Source: Pithys albifrons albifrons (Eukaryota; Chordata; Aves; Passeriformes; Thamnophilidae). From it: 64,000 nucleotides of DNA. A program made the position numbers and the translations under genes. Under the pieces are notes generated by a model, which worked only from the letters and a program-made list of their open reading frames with translations, had not been told where the DNA came from and did no database searches. The stretch covers positions 18,184,566 through 18,248,565 of the forward strand of contig NC_092467.1 of assembly GCF_047495875.1 (NCBI RefSeq), in the 5' to 3' direction. Positions 38,037 to 51,880 of this stretch are shown here, piece by piece. Positions within the stretch are counted from its first letter, which is position 1; the number at the start of each line of letters is the position of its first letter.

Positions 38037-40540
38037 TGAAAAATTGTGTACATGAGCTGTTTAATTATTAATTATTAAAATGATAGCAAATATGAATCTC
38101 CAACATTTCCTTTTTAAGGTCTGTCTTATAAAATAGAACCATAGAAAGAGGGACAGAGACTGTCTCTTGAGATCACTGAAGCTACTTACATCTTCTTTTG
38201 AAACTTACTTTATATTTTAATTGCAAGGCTGAGCATTTCAAATTTCTACAGAATAATGCTGGTAAAAACAGGACTAATAACTTGGTAGTTATATCAGCAA
38301 ACATACTGCACTACTCAGTTGTATCATAGGAAAATGCACCATATACGGTGGCAAAGGAATATAGGACTCCCTGTATTTCCTATCAGGGGACTTCAGTAAC
38401 AGGTGCTCACAGCAGCTATTTCAGCTCTGACATAGTTTTTTGTTGAATGCAGGATTCCAGCCAAGCTATTCACGTTTTGAGTGCAGGCCATCATTAGTCC
38501 AGTCCAGCAAATATGTGCTCTGCGGAGTTTGCTCACTGACTTTATTTCATCATCCCAAGCAGAGTTGGCGAATAATGATACGACGTCCCACTTCTTAGAT
38601 ATACAGATACGAAGAGAGAGTGTCTACTTGTGGATTTCTTCTTTTGCATGATGGATAACTTTGCATGAATTCAGTTGGTATTCACAGTTTGCCTTGGGCA
38701 AGTGCAACTGCTCTCACAGTGAGTTTTCTCAGGTAGCTGCACAGCCTGGTTACTTTACCTTCTTTCTGGTCAGGGTCCTGAGAAGCCAAGGAAACCACAA
38801 AGGGAAAACAAGTATTGTGCTGTTACTTCAGAAATTGCAGGCCAGCATACCTTTCTCTCTTGCCGATGGCTTTGTTTCTGGACTGCTTCTGTGCTGCACC
38901 AGTATTTCTTTAGGGACTCAGATGCCAAGGGAATGAGTTCCTTTCTGTCTCAGGTGATGCCCTTCTCCCAAGATATTGAGAGGAAAATGAGTCTTCTTTG
39001 TTTATTAGACAATTAAGCGAAATGTATTGACAGTATTCCAATGAATCTAGAGTGGCACGAATCTATCAGAGGAATTGAGGAATATGGTTCACCACAGAGA
39101 TTATGGAACATGTAGACAAAATTCTTCTTAATTTTTATTCCCAAAAGAAAAATGCCCTGGGAAATCAATTTTTCTAAAACGCTGCAGGAGCAAAGAATGG
39201 ATTTTTTTTCTTCCCCCATGATCAAGCATCCTAGTCTTTCAGGGACTAGGCTGCCAACAAGTTTGTTGCTTATCTGCATATTCTTATTTTTTGCCATTAA
39301 TATTAAGTTTAAGCATTTAATGATTGATTTAATACTTATGACACAGTTTAATAAAAGTTTAGTGATGTAAGAGAGCTAGTTACAAAGATGTGCCTCACCA
39401 GAAACTCATTTACTTACAAAATCAAATGCTAAGTAAAATAAACAGCTTGGCTTTCTACTGACATTTTATAGCAACCTTAAGGGAAAGGTGGGGATGGGGG
39501 GGCTGTGTTGCCATGTGGGTTTAATTCATGAACGTCCACTCAGAGTGCTCAGAGTCAATACAGTAGTTGAGCCAACCTTCCCTGTTAAATTACAAGAAGA
39601 GATTTTTTTTTTTACCAAATACAAGGATCATCTGCAGCTGCAAAGAGGAAATTTAGAATTATCATCATAGCAGTATCAGAAGGTCCTTTATATTTATAGC
39701 TTCATAAAAGTTCACAGCTAGAGTATTTGCTGCCAACTCATAAAAGAACTAATGAAAATTTCTACAGATCTTTTTTTTTGTGGACAGAGTGATTTCTTAA
39801 TCTCCTAAATCCTGATGAATTCTTATATTCAAAACATTTGTAAAAATGGATAGAAAAGGACTTCTTGATGCTTTAATAGAGTAAATCACATTTAAACTCA
39901 CTATGGGACAAACTGTGCTACACTCTTACTTGGGTAATATTGCCATACTCTGGGTGTATCCATTTACACCGAGAAGACTGGTTTGTGACAGTATTATTCA
40001 ATGCAAAACTGTAAAAGTGATAACATTATCTTTGGGAAGGTAAATTGCTCTATTTTTAAAATAAACTTAATTTTTTTTATAATCATAAAAATCAACATTA
40101 AGAAAACTGACATTAATCAGTAAGGTTTTTTGAGATAGGTAGTATTCAGTAGTAATGAAAACCTTGTGTTTTTAATGTACCTTAAAGGGTGTTGTAACTC
40201 AGTAATTCACAGGTTCTCTCAACTTTGGTGACTAAAAGCAGAAAACTTCTTTATTGACATTCCTAAAACTATGAAAATTGAATCAATGTTTTTATCTCCA
40301 GCTGCTGTGGAAAACCATACCCAAAAGAAAAGCTAGTGATAGTAACAGGTTAGGTGAATATCAAATTTAAGGGTAAGATGAATTTTGATGATTTCCTCTT
40401 GCTACTGATCGTTCCTCTCCCTCCCTCAGCTCCTGTTACTGTTGCATTTGTAACATCGAGGCTGCTCTAATTTGTCACTTCTCTGTTATTGCTCTCTTCT
40501 CCTTTGGCTGGAGAGACCTCTTCCCCTGAGAGCAGCACAT
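38037..40540. other. Noncoding DNA, nothing assigned
   Basis: No gene or named repeat is seen between the split CR1 and the second LTR. Confidence 0.55.
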
Positions 40541-41110
40541 TGTCCTGGTTAACCCCACCTGCCACTGAGCACCACGTGGCCACTTGCTCCCTGCCCACTC
40601 CTCCCACCCTGGTGGGGGACAGAGTTGGGGGAAAAAACATGTAACCTTGTGGGTTGTAAGAACAGTTTACTAGTTGAAACCAAATAAAAAATAATTATAA
40701 CTGTAGTGGAAAGGAGAGAGAGAGAGAGGAATATAAGCCAGGAGAAACAAGTGGACAGTACAGTTGCTCACCACTCGCTCACTGGTGCCCTGCCTGTTCC
40801 CCAGCAGTGATGAGCAACTCCAGGGCAGCTTCCCCCACTGTATATACTGGGCATGATGTTCTGTGGTGTGGGCTATCCCTTTGGATAGTTCAGGTCATCT
40901 GTCCAGGCTGTGCTTCCACCCAGCTTTTTGAGCACCTGCTTGCTGTCAGAGCATGGGAAACTGAAAAATCCTTGCTTTAGAGTAAACATGACTTAGCAAT
41001 AACTAAACCATGAGTGTTTTATCAGCACTATTCTCACACCAAATTTGTGTCACAGCACTGTACCAGCTACTAAGAAGAAAATCAACCCTACCCCAGCTGA
41101 AACCAGGACA
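40541..41110 (-). mobile_element. ERVL-type solo LTR, minus strand
   Basis: The 570-base element has inverted termini. The plus strand starts TGTCCTGGTTAACCCCAC and ends CAGCTGAAACCAGGACA. On the minus strand it begins TGTCCTGGTTTCAGCTGGGG, then has AGTAGCTGGTACAGTGCTGT, a GTATATAC TATA-like region near 40840-40848, and GGGGTTAACCAGGACA at the end. This order matches a common neoavian ERVL-class LTR as I remember it. Flanks CACAT and CCAAT match at only three of five positions, so any target duplication has decayed. A (GA)n tract at 40713-40729 lies within it. No internal viral genes flank it, so it is a solo LTR left by recombination. Confidence 0.8.
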
Positions 41111-44100
41111 CCAATAGTTTTGAGGTTTTGGGCTTAATTTCAAAGTTGCTTCCAAGTTTAACTTTTATGTAGTGAGAAATGTTCTGGATTATAATAATCA
41201 TAGGCTGTCACTTGTTGCCAGCAGAATAGAGAGGGCATGTTCCAGAGAATGTTTCTAACCATGTTTCTGTGGAAGGGTTTATCTCTCAGAAAGAGGAGTT
41301 TCTTTAATCAAATATACTTTCCTTTAGGAGCAAAATGAATTGCATAGGTGTGGCACTGGTAACTAGGAGAAAATCACAACAGGTTCTGAAGCAGAGTCAT
41401 TTAGAAACTGCCCTTTGTAGGTAGAATGAGGAGGAGAAAAGTGGAAAGTGTTGGGGAAAAAAAGCTCCATTATTTTCAGCATGCTGGTTCTTTAGCTTTC
41501 TGAGCTGGTGAATAAGGGCAGCATCTGTATTCTTTTCATCTGTGTGGTTGTGAAAACCTGTGAAAAATACTTGATTTCTTTTTTTTCTGCCAAAGGTTAA
41601 TAGTGCAGTGAAATATGAGCTCTTACATAGATCTGTCTGAGGCAGAACTAACAGAGCTGAGCCACTCAGGTTGTCCTCAGCCCAGCCATTCTATCATTTT
41701 GCATGCAGTGTGCCTCAAGCTGTGAAGCTATTTGTCGAACTAGGCTGTGTTACTGTTTGACTGAGAAGCAGATGAATGTTCCATATTATCCTTAATTTCC
41801 ATATAATTGTTTTAATCTTTGTTTTATAATAAATGTATAAAAGTATCCTGAGGGTACCTTTTTGTTTGGTGTTGAAGGTGTCTCATTTAGAGTCCAAGCA
41901 AGATGGAAATGTTCAGGGCTGCTTTTTCTTCCTCTCACCTGAGTAGTTCACAAAACACGCTCCAAAAATAAAATACTCAGTCACTCTCACTGTGGAACTC
42001 TCCCTCCACTCGTGAAAGCATGTGAGGCTGTGTTTCCCATCCATCTCATTCTGAAAATGTCTAGCAAATTGAATTAAGACAAGTGACAGCTTGGGCTGGA
42101 GATGTGTGTCCTGCCAACCCCACAGAACATTTAGCTGTTGCTGGGGGATCTTATGTTCCAGGTTTAAAGGAACTGGAGAGTGAGGAAAGAAGGAATATCT
42201 TGCCTATGACCCACCACTGCTTTCTGTCTTGCACCTTGACAGTGTGTTTATTTAAAGACCCTCGACAAGTAGTCTTACACAAAGAAAATTAAAGTCTCCA
42301 GAACCTCTGAGGAGTCAAAATTAGTAAGAAAATACGCAAGAGTATCCTATGGAGTCCCTTTAGTCTGGCCTCTACCTAAGTGTTTTATACCCAACCAATG
42401 ACAGCTTGTCTCACTTAGCTCTCAATGGCCAGCTGCCTGCAGCTTTCACTCTTGGACTCTTTAATTCAAAGGGGCACTTTCTTTGCTGTGTCTTTGTTTA
42501 GAGGTGGTTACTTCAGGAGGCCACCCATCCATACACCTGAACTTCACTAGCACAGATCTGCTAAGGTGAGGACTCCCTTGGGAACACCCAACCAAAGAGC
42601 ACACTCCACACCAGTCTAATGGGAGGGAGGAAGGAATTGACAAAGCATAAACTAATATGGGAGCAAAAGAAGGTTCTGGAGAGTTTTTCTGTTTCATTCA
42701 GTAGAAGTTGGAATGATGACAATCTATCTGTGGGGCTTAATGAAATGTTATAATCCCACTGTAAAGCATCTGTGGGAGGCCATAGAAAGTCTGTAGAAAG
42801 CGTAGCATTATATAATGTATTTCCATATGGGTGCTCTTGTTTGCTTTTGATGGGAGGTGGGACAGTGGCTGAAATTAGTGGGGTGACAGGGTTGTTTGAG
42901 TGTGCCTGACAGAACAGAGAACTAAGGAAACTTTAGATAGTTCTTTCACAAGTTGTTTTCAGCCTGAAATAGAGCTTAGTCTTCAGGGGGAACAAGCATC
43001 CTAATTTCACCAGATGTTAATGTTTAGTTCTATGGTTCTTTTAAAAACAAGCCCAGCAAAAAGGGGAAAGTCATATGAATACATTTTTTGACATTTTGTT
43101 TATTAGCATTTTATCTAGGGTAGTAGTAAATGAATAGACTTGTCAGCAGAAATCTCAGGGTGAAGCAAATAAAGAATCTTAATAGGCAGGGAGAACAGAA
43201 CTAACGGCAAATTGCTCAAAAAGAGCTCTAATTTATTGGTTTCTCTTTCATGAAGATTCTGTTCTGGATTCTGGCTTTGCCAGAAGACACAGCTGAATGA
43301 TGACATGGATTCTCAGAAAGAAACTGTGCTGTCTGGTAGGAAAGGGGAAGACTTGAGGAAAGAAAGTCTTTTTCTTTTAACACTTTCTTCAAAACACTGC
43401 ATACCGCACAGTGAAGTTTTCTTAGTTTGATTTGTTGGTTTTAGTGAACTCGCTAAGTCTGCATTTGTAAAAGTGCTCTGATGTCAGATCCTTCTTGTAA
43501 CTGACTGCAGTAAAACAAATGAGGGCTTCTTTGAGACTTTTGTGCAAATGGTGCCGAGCACTGGGTTCCAGTTTGTTGGAACTACTTCTGGCTTGCTGTA
43601 CACACCTGTGCCCTAGGGGGCTGCTGTCACAGGGCCCTTGGGGCCAGTGCTGGCAGGTACGGCACTGTCCTGCTTCCTCTGCTCACACTAGTTAGGCCAG
43701 CCTGTCCTCCCAAACAAGGAAAAAAGCTTCGAATTCCAGGGTTAAAATGATGAAATTTGTTTGGAGTATGCTTAGTAGTTGCAAGCTGGACATTTTCTAT
43801 TGCTCTATAGAGCACTACTGAATTAAGTTGTGTAATTAGTAGTGTCATCTACACTGCATTCCTCCCAAATCCATTAGTGTGATTGAGAGTGTATCCGTAC
43901 AAGTCTTCATCCAGGTGGACGTGAAGAGCTGTCATGTGTCACAGTACATTAGAAGTAGCAGTGGACTCTTCCTCAACAGAAGTCATTACTTGCCAAGATT
44001 ACTAAAACTTCTCTGACCCAACTCATTCAGCCTTCAGTTTTATGTTGGTGGTATCAGAGAAAGTGCAGTGTTTTCAAAAAAGTAATTGCTGAGTGACCTC

Positions 44101-47100
44101 ATAGGGCAAGTTCATCCTCTTATTCCTTCTCTTGCCTTGGACAAGAGAAAGGTGCAGAATGTAAAGATGTATCCTTAAAAGTGCTTGAAGTCAAGACAGA
44201 AAAAGAATGTGGAGAGGTAAGGAATAAAGTACAATATGACAAGTCAAATAAGTTTAGGGAAATAATTTGTTTCTTTGATTAATTAAATTTCCTTTGCCAG
44301 TGTTAAACTCATTCTCTGAGTCTCTATCATTGTCACCTGACTCTGTCAGAGTGTCATTCTGAATTATCCAAAAAACCCCCGCAAAACAAATAATAAAACA
44401 AAACAGAACTGAAACAAAACCAAGAGAAAAATACTGACCCATGTAATATTTTTTTCTTTATTGGAAACACTCATGGCTCTTGAGTGGAAGGAAGAATGAA
44501 AGAACAGATTTAAGCCATGTAAAGGTAGTTAGAGAGTAGAACCCATTTGATTATGTAGACTAGTTGTAGTTTGTTTTTCTTTCTCCTCTATGTTCCTAAA
44601 ATGAATTCTTTCCATAAATCCAGTACAATAACTTCTACTCCAATAAATGTCTGTCAGGCTTTCTGTCTTGCTGAAGAAAAAACCCTAGAAAGCAAAGCAG
44701 CTCAGGAAATGCACTTGTACTTTCTCCTGCATTTCACCTTTTCTTTGTCCCAGATTGGAAGAAGGACAAGACTCCAAGAATGTGGTTTAACAAGGTTGTA
44801 ACTTGCATAATGTTTGAAGGAACTATCTGATGATAATTCATGCAGCACAGGTCATTCATCCTGTTGTAATCCACTCTGCAAAGGGCTCCTGTCAGCTTCC
44901 TACCCCATTAAGCAGGCACAGCACCAGTGCTGAGGCTTCATTGCTCTCCCCTCGTGCAAGGCAGGCAGAACTGACTCCTTACTGGTCAGGAGATTTAGAG
45001 TTTCAGCCCCATTCTTCACCAACTCCTTTTAAAGTGAGCGTTTTCCCCTATACAGCTACAATTCTAGCTTTTTAAATGGACAAAAAGCACTTTTGAAAAA
45101 TTCTGTATGAAGAAGAATTTGCTAAATTGCAGCTCTCCTTGACTCATCATCCCCTGAAGAGGAAAGGAAAAAGATAACGTAAAATGTTTGTGGCATTTGC
45201 TCACCATGAATAAGTTTCTCTTCTCAGGTCTACCGAGACTGTGATGTGCATGGGAAGGTTCTGAAGTGCAGTAATTTTACTATGCTAAAGCTGTTGTTGT
45301 TTTTAAGCCTTGGTTTTCTGAATGGAAACCGAAGGCAAGAGGAAAACTGTATCAGGTCTTTTGATTTAGTGGGGGCAGGCAGGAGACTGGAGAAGAGAAA
45401 AAAGACTTAAAATATACAGCACTCAGTGTCCTGACACAAATTCCACTTTTAGGCTATAAAATGAGAACCAGTTTTGAAGGTACCAAAAACTTTTTCAGCT
45501 CAGGCAAAGCTTCTCCATCTCTCAGGCTGCCAGAAATGGGTTCTAACTTATTGAAGGCCCTTGTGTATTGGCACTGAAGGCCAGATAGCTTGCAAACACT
45601 GTTGTTTGTTGGTTTGGTTTTTTTTTATTTTCCGACTGGGGCATTGGCTTTATGAAATTGACATTAAAGGCAGGCTTATTTATCCACATTAACCTGAAAT
45701 TAATTTCATATCACTAAATTAATAGGGTGATGAAACATTGAGTTTCTTTCAATAGACCCATCTCTGAAGATTTAATTAAAAATATGCTGCTATAACTCCC
45801 TATTTCCCAATTGCTTCGCTATGAAGTAAAAGCAAAATGTAATCGAAATACTCAAATCTTGTACTTTTTAGCCTGGACACTTGTGTTTTAGTGTGAAAAC
45901 ATAAAACCTACTTTCAAAAAGTTGCCCTCTCAAACTCCTTTTCATAACACTATTTCATTGGCTGATCTTAATTTTCTGCATGACGTTATCTTTTCAATCT
46001 AACATAGGAAAGATATATGATATTCGCATATTCAAGATGGAACTGTGTAGCCTGATGGTGTTTCTGCCTGTGTATGGAATTTATCTTTTAACTGTTATTT
46101 TTACTTAGGGGAATCTAAGAAACAAGTCCTTCCGAAAGGATTTCCTTGCCTCTCCTGTTTTTGTCCAGGGGAGCTTTCACCGATCTGTTCTAGAATGTGC
46201 TACAGTAGTGTGAACAAGGGATGATTTTTACATACATTGGAGGTAATATCCATTTCTTGCAGGCATGTAATGTAGATTTCTTCAAGGAGAAAGGGGTTAT
46301 TTTAATTTTAATTTCATAGCAGACAGGACAGGAACAGATTATCATTAGAAATGGGGAGAGTGCCAGCAATGTACTGCTTAGATTTAAATTATCCAGCTAT
46401 AAGAGATTGCATTGGAAGAGATGCCATGCTGGATATCTGTGGGAGAGCTATGAGGGTTGATCATTTGGTATTTGAAAATTAGCAAAGTAGCGTTAAGTAC
46501 TTCCTGCTGGAATATAAACAGCCTGGCAGGCAGATTTCGTGATTCTGTTCTCTTCTTTCCCTTCCCTTAATCTCACCACAATTAGTTGAATCAAAGGCTA
46601 GTCAGAAGTGAAGCACTTCCACTTTGTCACCGTACATACCTGGAATGTCTGAAGCACATCTGAATCCTGATGCTGTCTGTCCCTTCAGTTATGAGAAATG
46701 CGTTTTTCAGTGACCAAAGTCTGTCACAACAGTGGCCTCTTTGCATCCTTCTTTTTATCTATGCCACCCCCAGATGCTCTGGTTTTTTTGGCTTTCCCCG
46801 AATTAACAGTAAATCTTGGTGGAAGTATGTGATGGGTTCTCCTCTCTTCAGCAGCCTGGCATAATCCAGCAAACTGAGAAGTGTAATTTTGGGGGGGGTT
46901 GGTTTTTTATTAAATATCACTCACATTTTACAATAGAAAATCCTATTGCTTGACTCTTTGTGAGTTTATTTTTTACAATCTATGGGCACAATGCTTCTGT
47001 GTCTGGATTTCCACAGTGTTCTGCAGGCCTGACATGTTTCACCAGCATGGAGACACGGGTGGGGAGAGGAGCTGCTGCCTGTTGCGGGTGGTGCTGGGTC

Positions 47101-48079
47101 TGAGGTCACCCCATGGCCTGGTTTCACTCACTTTTGCATTTCAGTTCAGCAATTTTACTAAGCTGTTCACGTCCTCAGATGTTGCATTTTCCTGTAAATG
47201 CTAAACATGTGATTACAGCTATGTGTTGCTTTTTGGAGGACTGTTATTTCCTCTTGATTTTCTATACCATGCTGTTTTCCAGTGGAAGCCGGACTGCGTT
47301 TTCCTGCCTAAGCCACAATGAACTTTGCCACTCATTGCCCATCTCAGTGGGCTATGTGGGAAGTGTGCTTGTGTGGGACTGTGGTCAGTGGACCAGAGCT
47401 TTGGCAGCTTTGTGTAATGATGCCTTACATCACAGGGAAAACCTGCCAAATCTGGTGCTTTTCCTGGCCCTTAGGAGTCAGACTCTGCGAATAGACACTT
47501 ACACAGCGAATGGGAAGTGGAAAGATGCCCTAATTTCTTAGTTCTTCTATGTGAATGATGTAGGTCACAACTAAAATCTTTTTATGACCTGCAATATTGG
47601 GATTGTATCTATTTCAGAGCTCATTAAGTTTGGATAACTAAGGTGGTTTAATGACATGCTGTACTGTGGGCTTTTTTCTTCAGTATGTATGTATGTTAAC
47701 GTGATGTTTTTTGTGTATTATTCAAATGGTAAATCCTGGAAAGCAAAGTTAATAATTTTCTTTTCAAACAAAGAGATGGGGGCAATTGTCATGTCAAAGG
47801 CAGCTTTAAAATACTTTTTAGTTGACCTCTGTTTTGTCTGTAATACATACTCTCTAAAATCATACCTTAAAAATGCAAGACTATTTTGTTTTTCTTCCCC
47901 TGTCTTTAGACTGTGTAGTTTTCAATTCAGTCTCAGTTGGTTGTGTCAGTGTAGTTTCCTGATCCCAACATCACAATCCTATAGTTCGTGATGTGACTGG
48001 GAATTAGGGCAGGAATTGCTGTGCAGCACAGTGGTGGGTTTTCCAAAACACTTTTACTAAAGACCGTGATGAAATATTT
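41111..48079. other. Noncoding DNA, nothing assigned
   Basis: No exon or named repeat is seen. The longest frame (47113-47541, plus, 142 codons) is rich in Cys, Phe, Leu and Trp and has no splice or promoter context. I regard it as chance. A-rich simple sequence lies at 44370-44430. Confidence 0.5.
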
Positions 48080-48097
48080 TCATAGAATCATAGAGTT
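48080..48097 (-). mobile_element. Possible CR1 3' tail remnant
   Basis: TCATAGAATCATAGAG is the complement of two copies of the CR1 terminal octamer (ATTCTATG). The adjoining sequence does not match the CR1 body, so only a tail or a chance match remains. Confidence 0.3.
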
Positions 48098-51000
48098 TTA
48101 TGCCTGTACTGTCTGCAGTAAGGACATGTGGAATTAAGGGGAACTGTAAGTTGTAAAAACTCAGACCTACATATGATTATTCATATTAAATTGAAAGAAA
48201 CTGTCTTGCTCAATGATAGAGTTTTTTAGTTCTAAGGCAAGGTTTGTTGTGTTTCTCTACCTCCTTTACTTTTACATGTGAGACCTGGGCTGTGGAGGGG
48301 AGCATGGAGTAATGCTCTGGCCTGTTGTCTCTGGACAGAGGGGGATTTGTGAAATGGATAAAGATCAGTAGGGAATGTTAGTTTAGTTGGTGATGTCAGA
48401 TGAGTTCTTCTCTAGATCACACAGTCACTGTGCAATTGGCACAAGTATGGTAATAGGCTGTGGTCTGTCAATTTAATGAGATATCGAGGGGGATCAGAAG
48501 GATCAAGAGAGGTTTTTAGTATCCAGTGCAATGCTGTGCCAAAATCTCTCACAGAAAAAAGATGTTTTAATTGTAGCCCTGAAAGGGAAACATGACTTGT
48601 TTTGTGGAACTCTGATTCGGACTGAGGTCCACACCAGGCACTGTTTTGAGGCGTCCAAAATGAGAGTTTGTTCGGATCATTCAGGATGTGCTTTTCTCAT
48701 CACACCCATTTTTACCTGAGTGCATCTTCATCTTGTAGGGGAAAACTAACAGAAGTCGTGCAGATGCCAGGGTGGCTGGTTGAGTTCAGAAGCTGCTGTG
48801 GGGCTTTCAAACGTGTTTGTGCCACAGGTAGACACTGCCATCCTGGGACTGCAACGTACTTGCGTTCTTTTCCAAGGCAGCAGAAGAAAACAGGAAAATT
48901 GTAGAGCTATGTGGGTTTACAGGCACTTTGTGTTTTCCTACTAATAATGATAGTGTCATGCACAGGGCTCTAAATTATTCACACAAGTAACTAACAGGTT
49001 TTATGTCTCCTCAGATTGGGCAACAACATTACAACATCTGTAAAAATGCTTGTTGTTCGGAATTTGCACTGAGAGCAATTCCAAGAAAATTTTCTTGTTT
49101 ATAGAGAGGTTCTCCCAAAGATTGATTTCTCAGATTCTGAGAAGCATGTACACATTTGTTAGACCCATAGATTATGTGGTATTTTTCCTGTCCCTGTCTA
49201 TGCAAGGTTGATTCTTAAGTGTCTTATATTTTGTCTGGGAAGTGTCCATTCCATGTTTTTTTCCTACTCATTAATTTGTCTCACTCATTTGTCACTCAAT
49301 GCATTCCTTGTACAGATTTTAAGTAATTGTTGCAAATGCAGGTACAAAAAGAGATTATTTGTTTGAAGCATGAATTTATTTTGAAAGTTTTGAAATATTA
49401 GTTAAGCTTATGTCAGGCTATTAAATGAGTATACAGTGCATTGTGTGACAGCCTGGCTGCTGGTAATGTGCTCTGGATACACCTCTGTGTGCTGGCTCTG
49501 CATGCAGGTCACTAGATGTGCTCCCAAGCAGACTGCACACAAAAAATGTTCCCAAATTGCATCTTTCTATTATGGACATCAAATAGGAATTTGCATATGC
49601 AATTGCCTTTCAAAGTGAACAATGTTGTCATACTCTTACATACAAGGGAAACTATGAATCTTCATTTCATTTCTCCTGAGGATCTTTGGTGAGAGTTGTT
49701 CTTTCTTTTCTTGCAAAATGACTGCAAATAGAGAGATTTGAGTGCTTTATCAGCATCGTAACTGTTTCGTGAGAAGACTCCTCACATCTTAAATACTATG
49801 GCTATGGAAAATAAATCTGTATTTTGGATATCAATTTTTCTTTTTGCCTATTTTAAATGATTTATTGAAGTAGAAAGTCAGATGATGATAAGATAACACT
49901 GTTTAGAGGTCATTAAAGAGTTTTCAGGAAGTTTCTACAAAGGTACTGTTCTTATAGTGTCAGTATGATAAGAAAACGAACAATTTATGTCAAAGTTTGC
50001 AAAGTGTGTTTGTCTGATAAACAGCCTGCTCAAGGGAAATCAATCATATTTCCTTTCCAGAGTGTATTGTATTTTTTATGAAGTGAACTTCAGTGACTTT
50101 GCACCTTTATGTGTTTGGTAGTGCAGCATCTTAGGGAGCATCTTTTCTGTTGCAGTAGCTGCAATGCAGTGTATGGCTTGGGACACATGTGGTACCAGGC
50201 ACCAATAACCACAAGCCTTTGCTTTTGCAGAAGCCAGGGTTTGTATGTTCTTTTTTAGCCAGGTGAGAACTCGATTGATATGATCTCCACTCCTGGACCT
50301 CAAAGTATGTTTCTTCTCTCAAAGGAAAGATATTTCTGTGCCACAAAAATTTGGTGTGGTAGGTGGTCAGAGGGCAGTCACAACATGAGGCTGCTTTACA
50401 GAATATCGTTCTGGTGAGACATTCTGCATCAATATCAATCAGAAGTATATTTGGTTGAAACCAGCTAAAATGAAGACACTATAATCTACATCCTCAATGT
50501 TTTTCTAAATGTGCATTTCAGCTTATTACAGTAGAAATCACTTCTCAATTGCTTTGAGCTGAAACAATGCATCTGAGCCTGGGTTAAAAGCCTGTAAGTG
50601 CTTCTTTATTTGAACAAAGTGAAATCACGTTACATTAATAGAAGTATTAATTAATTTGCCCTCATTTTTCAGTAGAATTAGCATTATTGAAAAGCCTTTG
50701 CCATCTTTAAGTACAGTTAAACTGTGTGCAGTTTAGTGACAGAGTTTCATCTGTAACACCTAGTGATGTGTCAGATGGTGTAGAAAATTATTGTCCAATT
50801 TGGAAACCTGAGACATCACTGAGAAATGCTGTGGGGTGTGTTATAATGAAAATACCAATCCACATTAGGCATGGTTGCCATAAGCAAAAATCTTAATATC
50901 TTGGCCAAACCTACTTAAGGTTCATGTAATAAACTCACATTCCTAATTTTATTAGGGATGTGCCAAGTTAAGCACTTTGCTGGCCTTTGGACAGATTTAT

Positions 51001-51789
51001 AGCTTGACTTCTGCTGAATTAGTGTTGACTGACAAGAGGGCATTGTTTTATAGGATGCTATTTAAATAAAAACCTTCAGGGTATTTCTGTAATGTTGTCA
51101 CTTCAAGTCCAAACTGGAAAAAAAAGAAATGTGTATTAAGGAGGAATCTTCATTAGCTTCCAGGAGTTTAATCTAAAGCTGTCAAATACTTCCTCATAAG
51201 GTAAGACATTGTAATGCAAGGGACAAACCCTGTCTTTGTTCCAGGTTTTTCTATGAAGGCAGTCTGTTGGAATTCCTGGAAACTGGGGAGCACAAGGAAT
51301 CCTATTCACTTTTACTTGACAGAGTTGTGTGCAAAGAATGGAGTGTGATCCTCTTTCCCTGTAATATCAGAAAGGCAATTGATGATAGCTGTTTACTTTG
51401 TAACTTTATTATGTACTTCATTTGTTCCTGTCAAAATGTGTCATCTTGTATTTATTCATTGGCTATCGTAGGCCAACAAGCATTCTGACATTTTCATATG
51501 TAAAGCAGCCTGGTTGTAGACTAGAGAAATTGTTCTTTCTTTAAAAAAAAGTGTTGGTGATTGGAGCAGACCCTTTATAAAATAAATAAATACTTTTTTA
51601 AAAAAAGGAAGAAGCGTATCTTTTAGAGTTCAAATTAGACTGTGTCTGGCTGTTGTGACTCAGAGCAAAAAATATTGACCCAAATATCGATAAAATTATT
51701 ATTGCCCTTCAGTCCTCACTTGCTATATATTTTTAAGTTTATGGGAAGGACCATGCAGCCAGGACACCTGTATTACTATGAATAAATTG
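48098..51789. other. Noncoding DNA, nothing assigned
   Basis: No supported gene. A weak plus-strand exon-like stretch at 51245-51360 is discussed as a finding. Confidence 0.5.
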
Positions 51790-51880
51790 CTCAGTGTCTT
51801 ACCTGTGGTCACAAGTTTGTGTGGCTGAGTTGACTGTAAAAGAAGGAGAGTTATTCCTACCTCACTGAGGGATTGAGGTA
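51790..51880 (+). mobile_element. Weak MIR-like fragment
   Basis: GCTCAGTGTCTTACCTG, then ACTGTAAAAGAAGGAGAG, then TTCCTACCTCACTGAGGGAT resemble the MIR run 'cctcagtttccccatctgtaaaatggg...tacctacctcacagggttg'. The insertion between the first two blocks weakens the match. Confidence 0.3.

Noticed and set aside
47113..47541. 142-codon plus-strand frame
   Set aside because: Rich in Cys, Phe, Leu and Trp, no paired splice sites or homology that I can recognise. Within the range expected for chance in 64 kb.
50221..50275. Plus-strand acceptor-like (TTTTGCAG) and donor-like (CAG|GTGAGA) pair
   Set aside because: The enclosed segment is very short and shows no coding signal distinct from background. 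Splice-like pairs of this kind occur often by chance.
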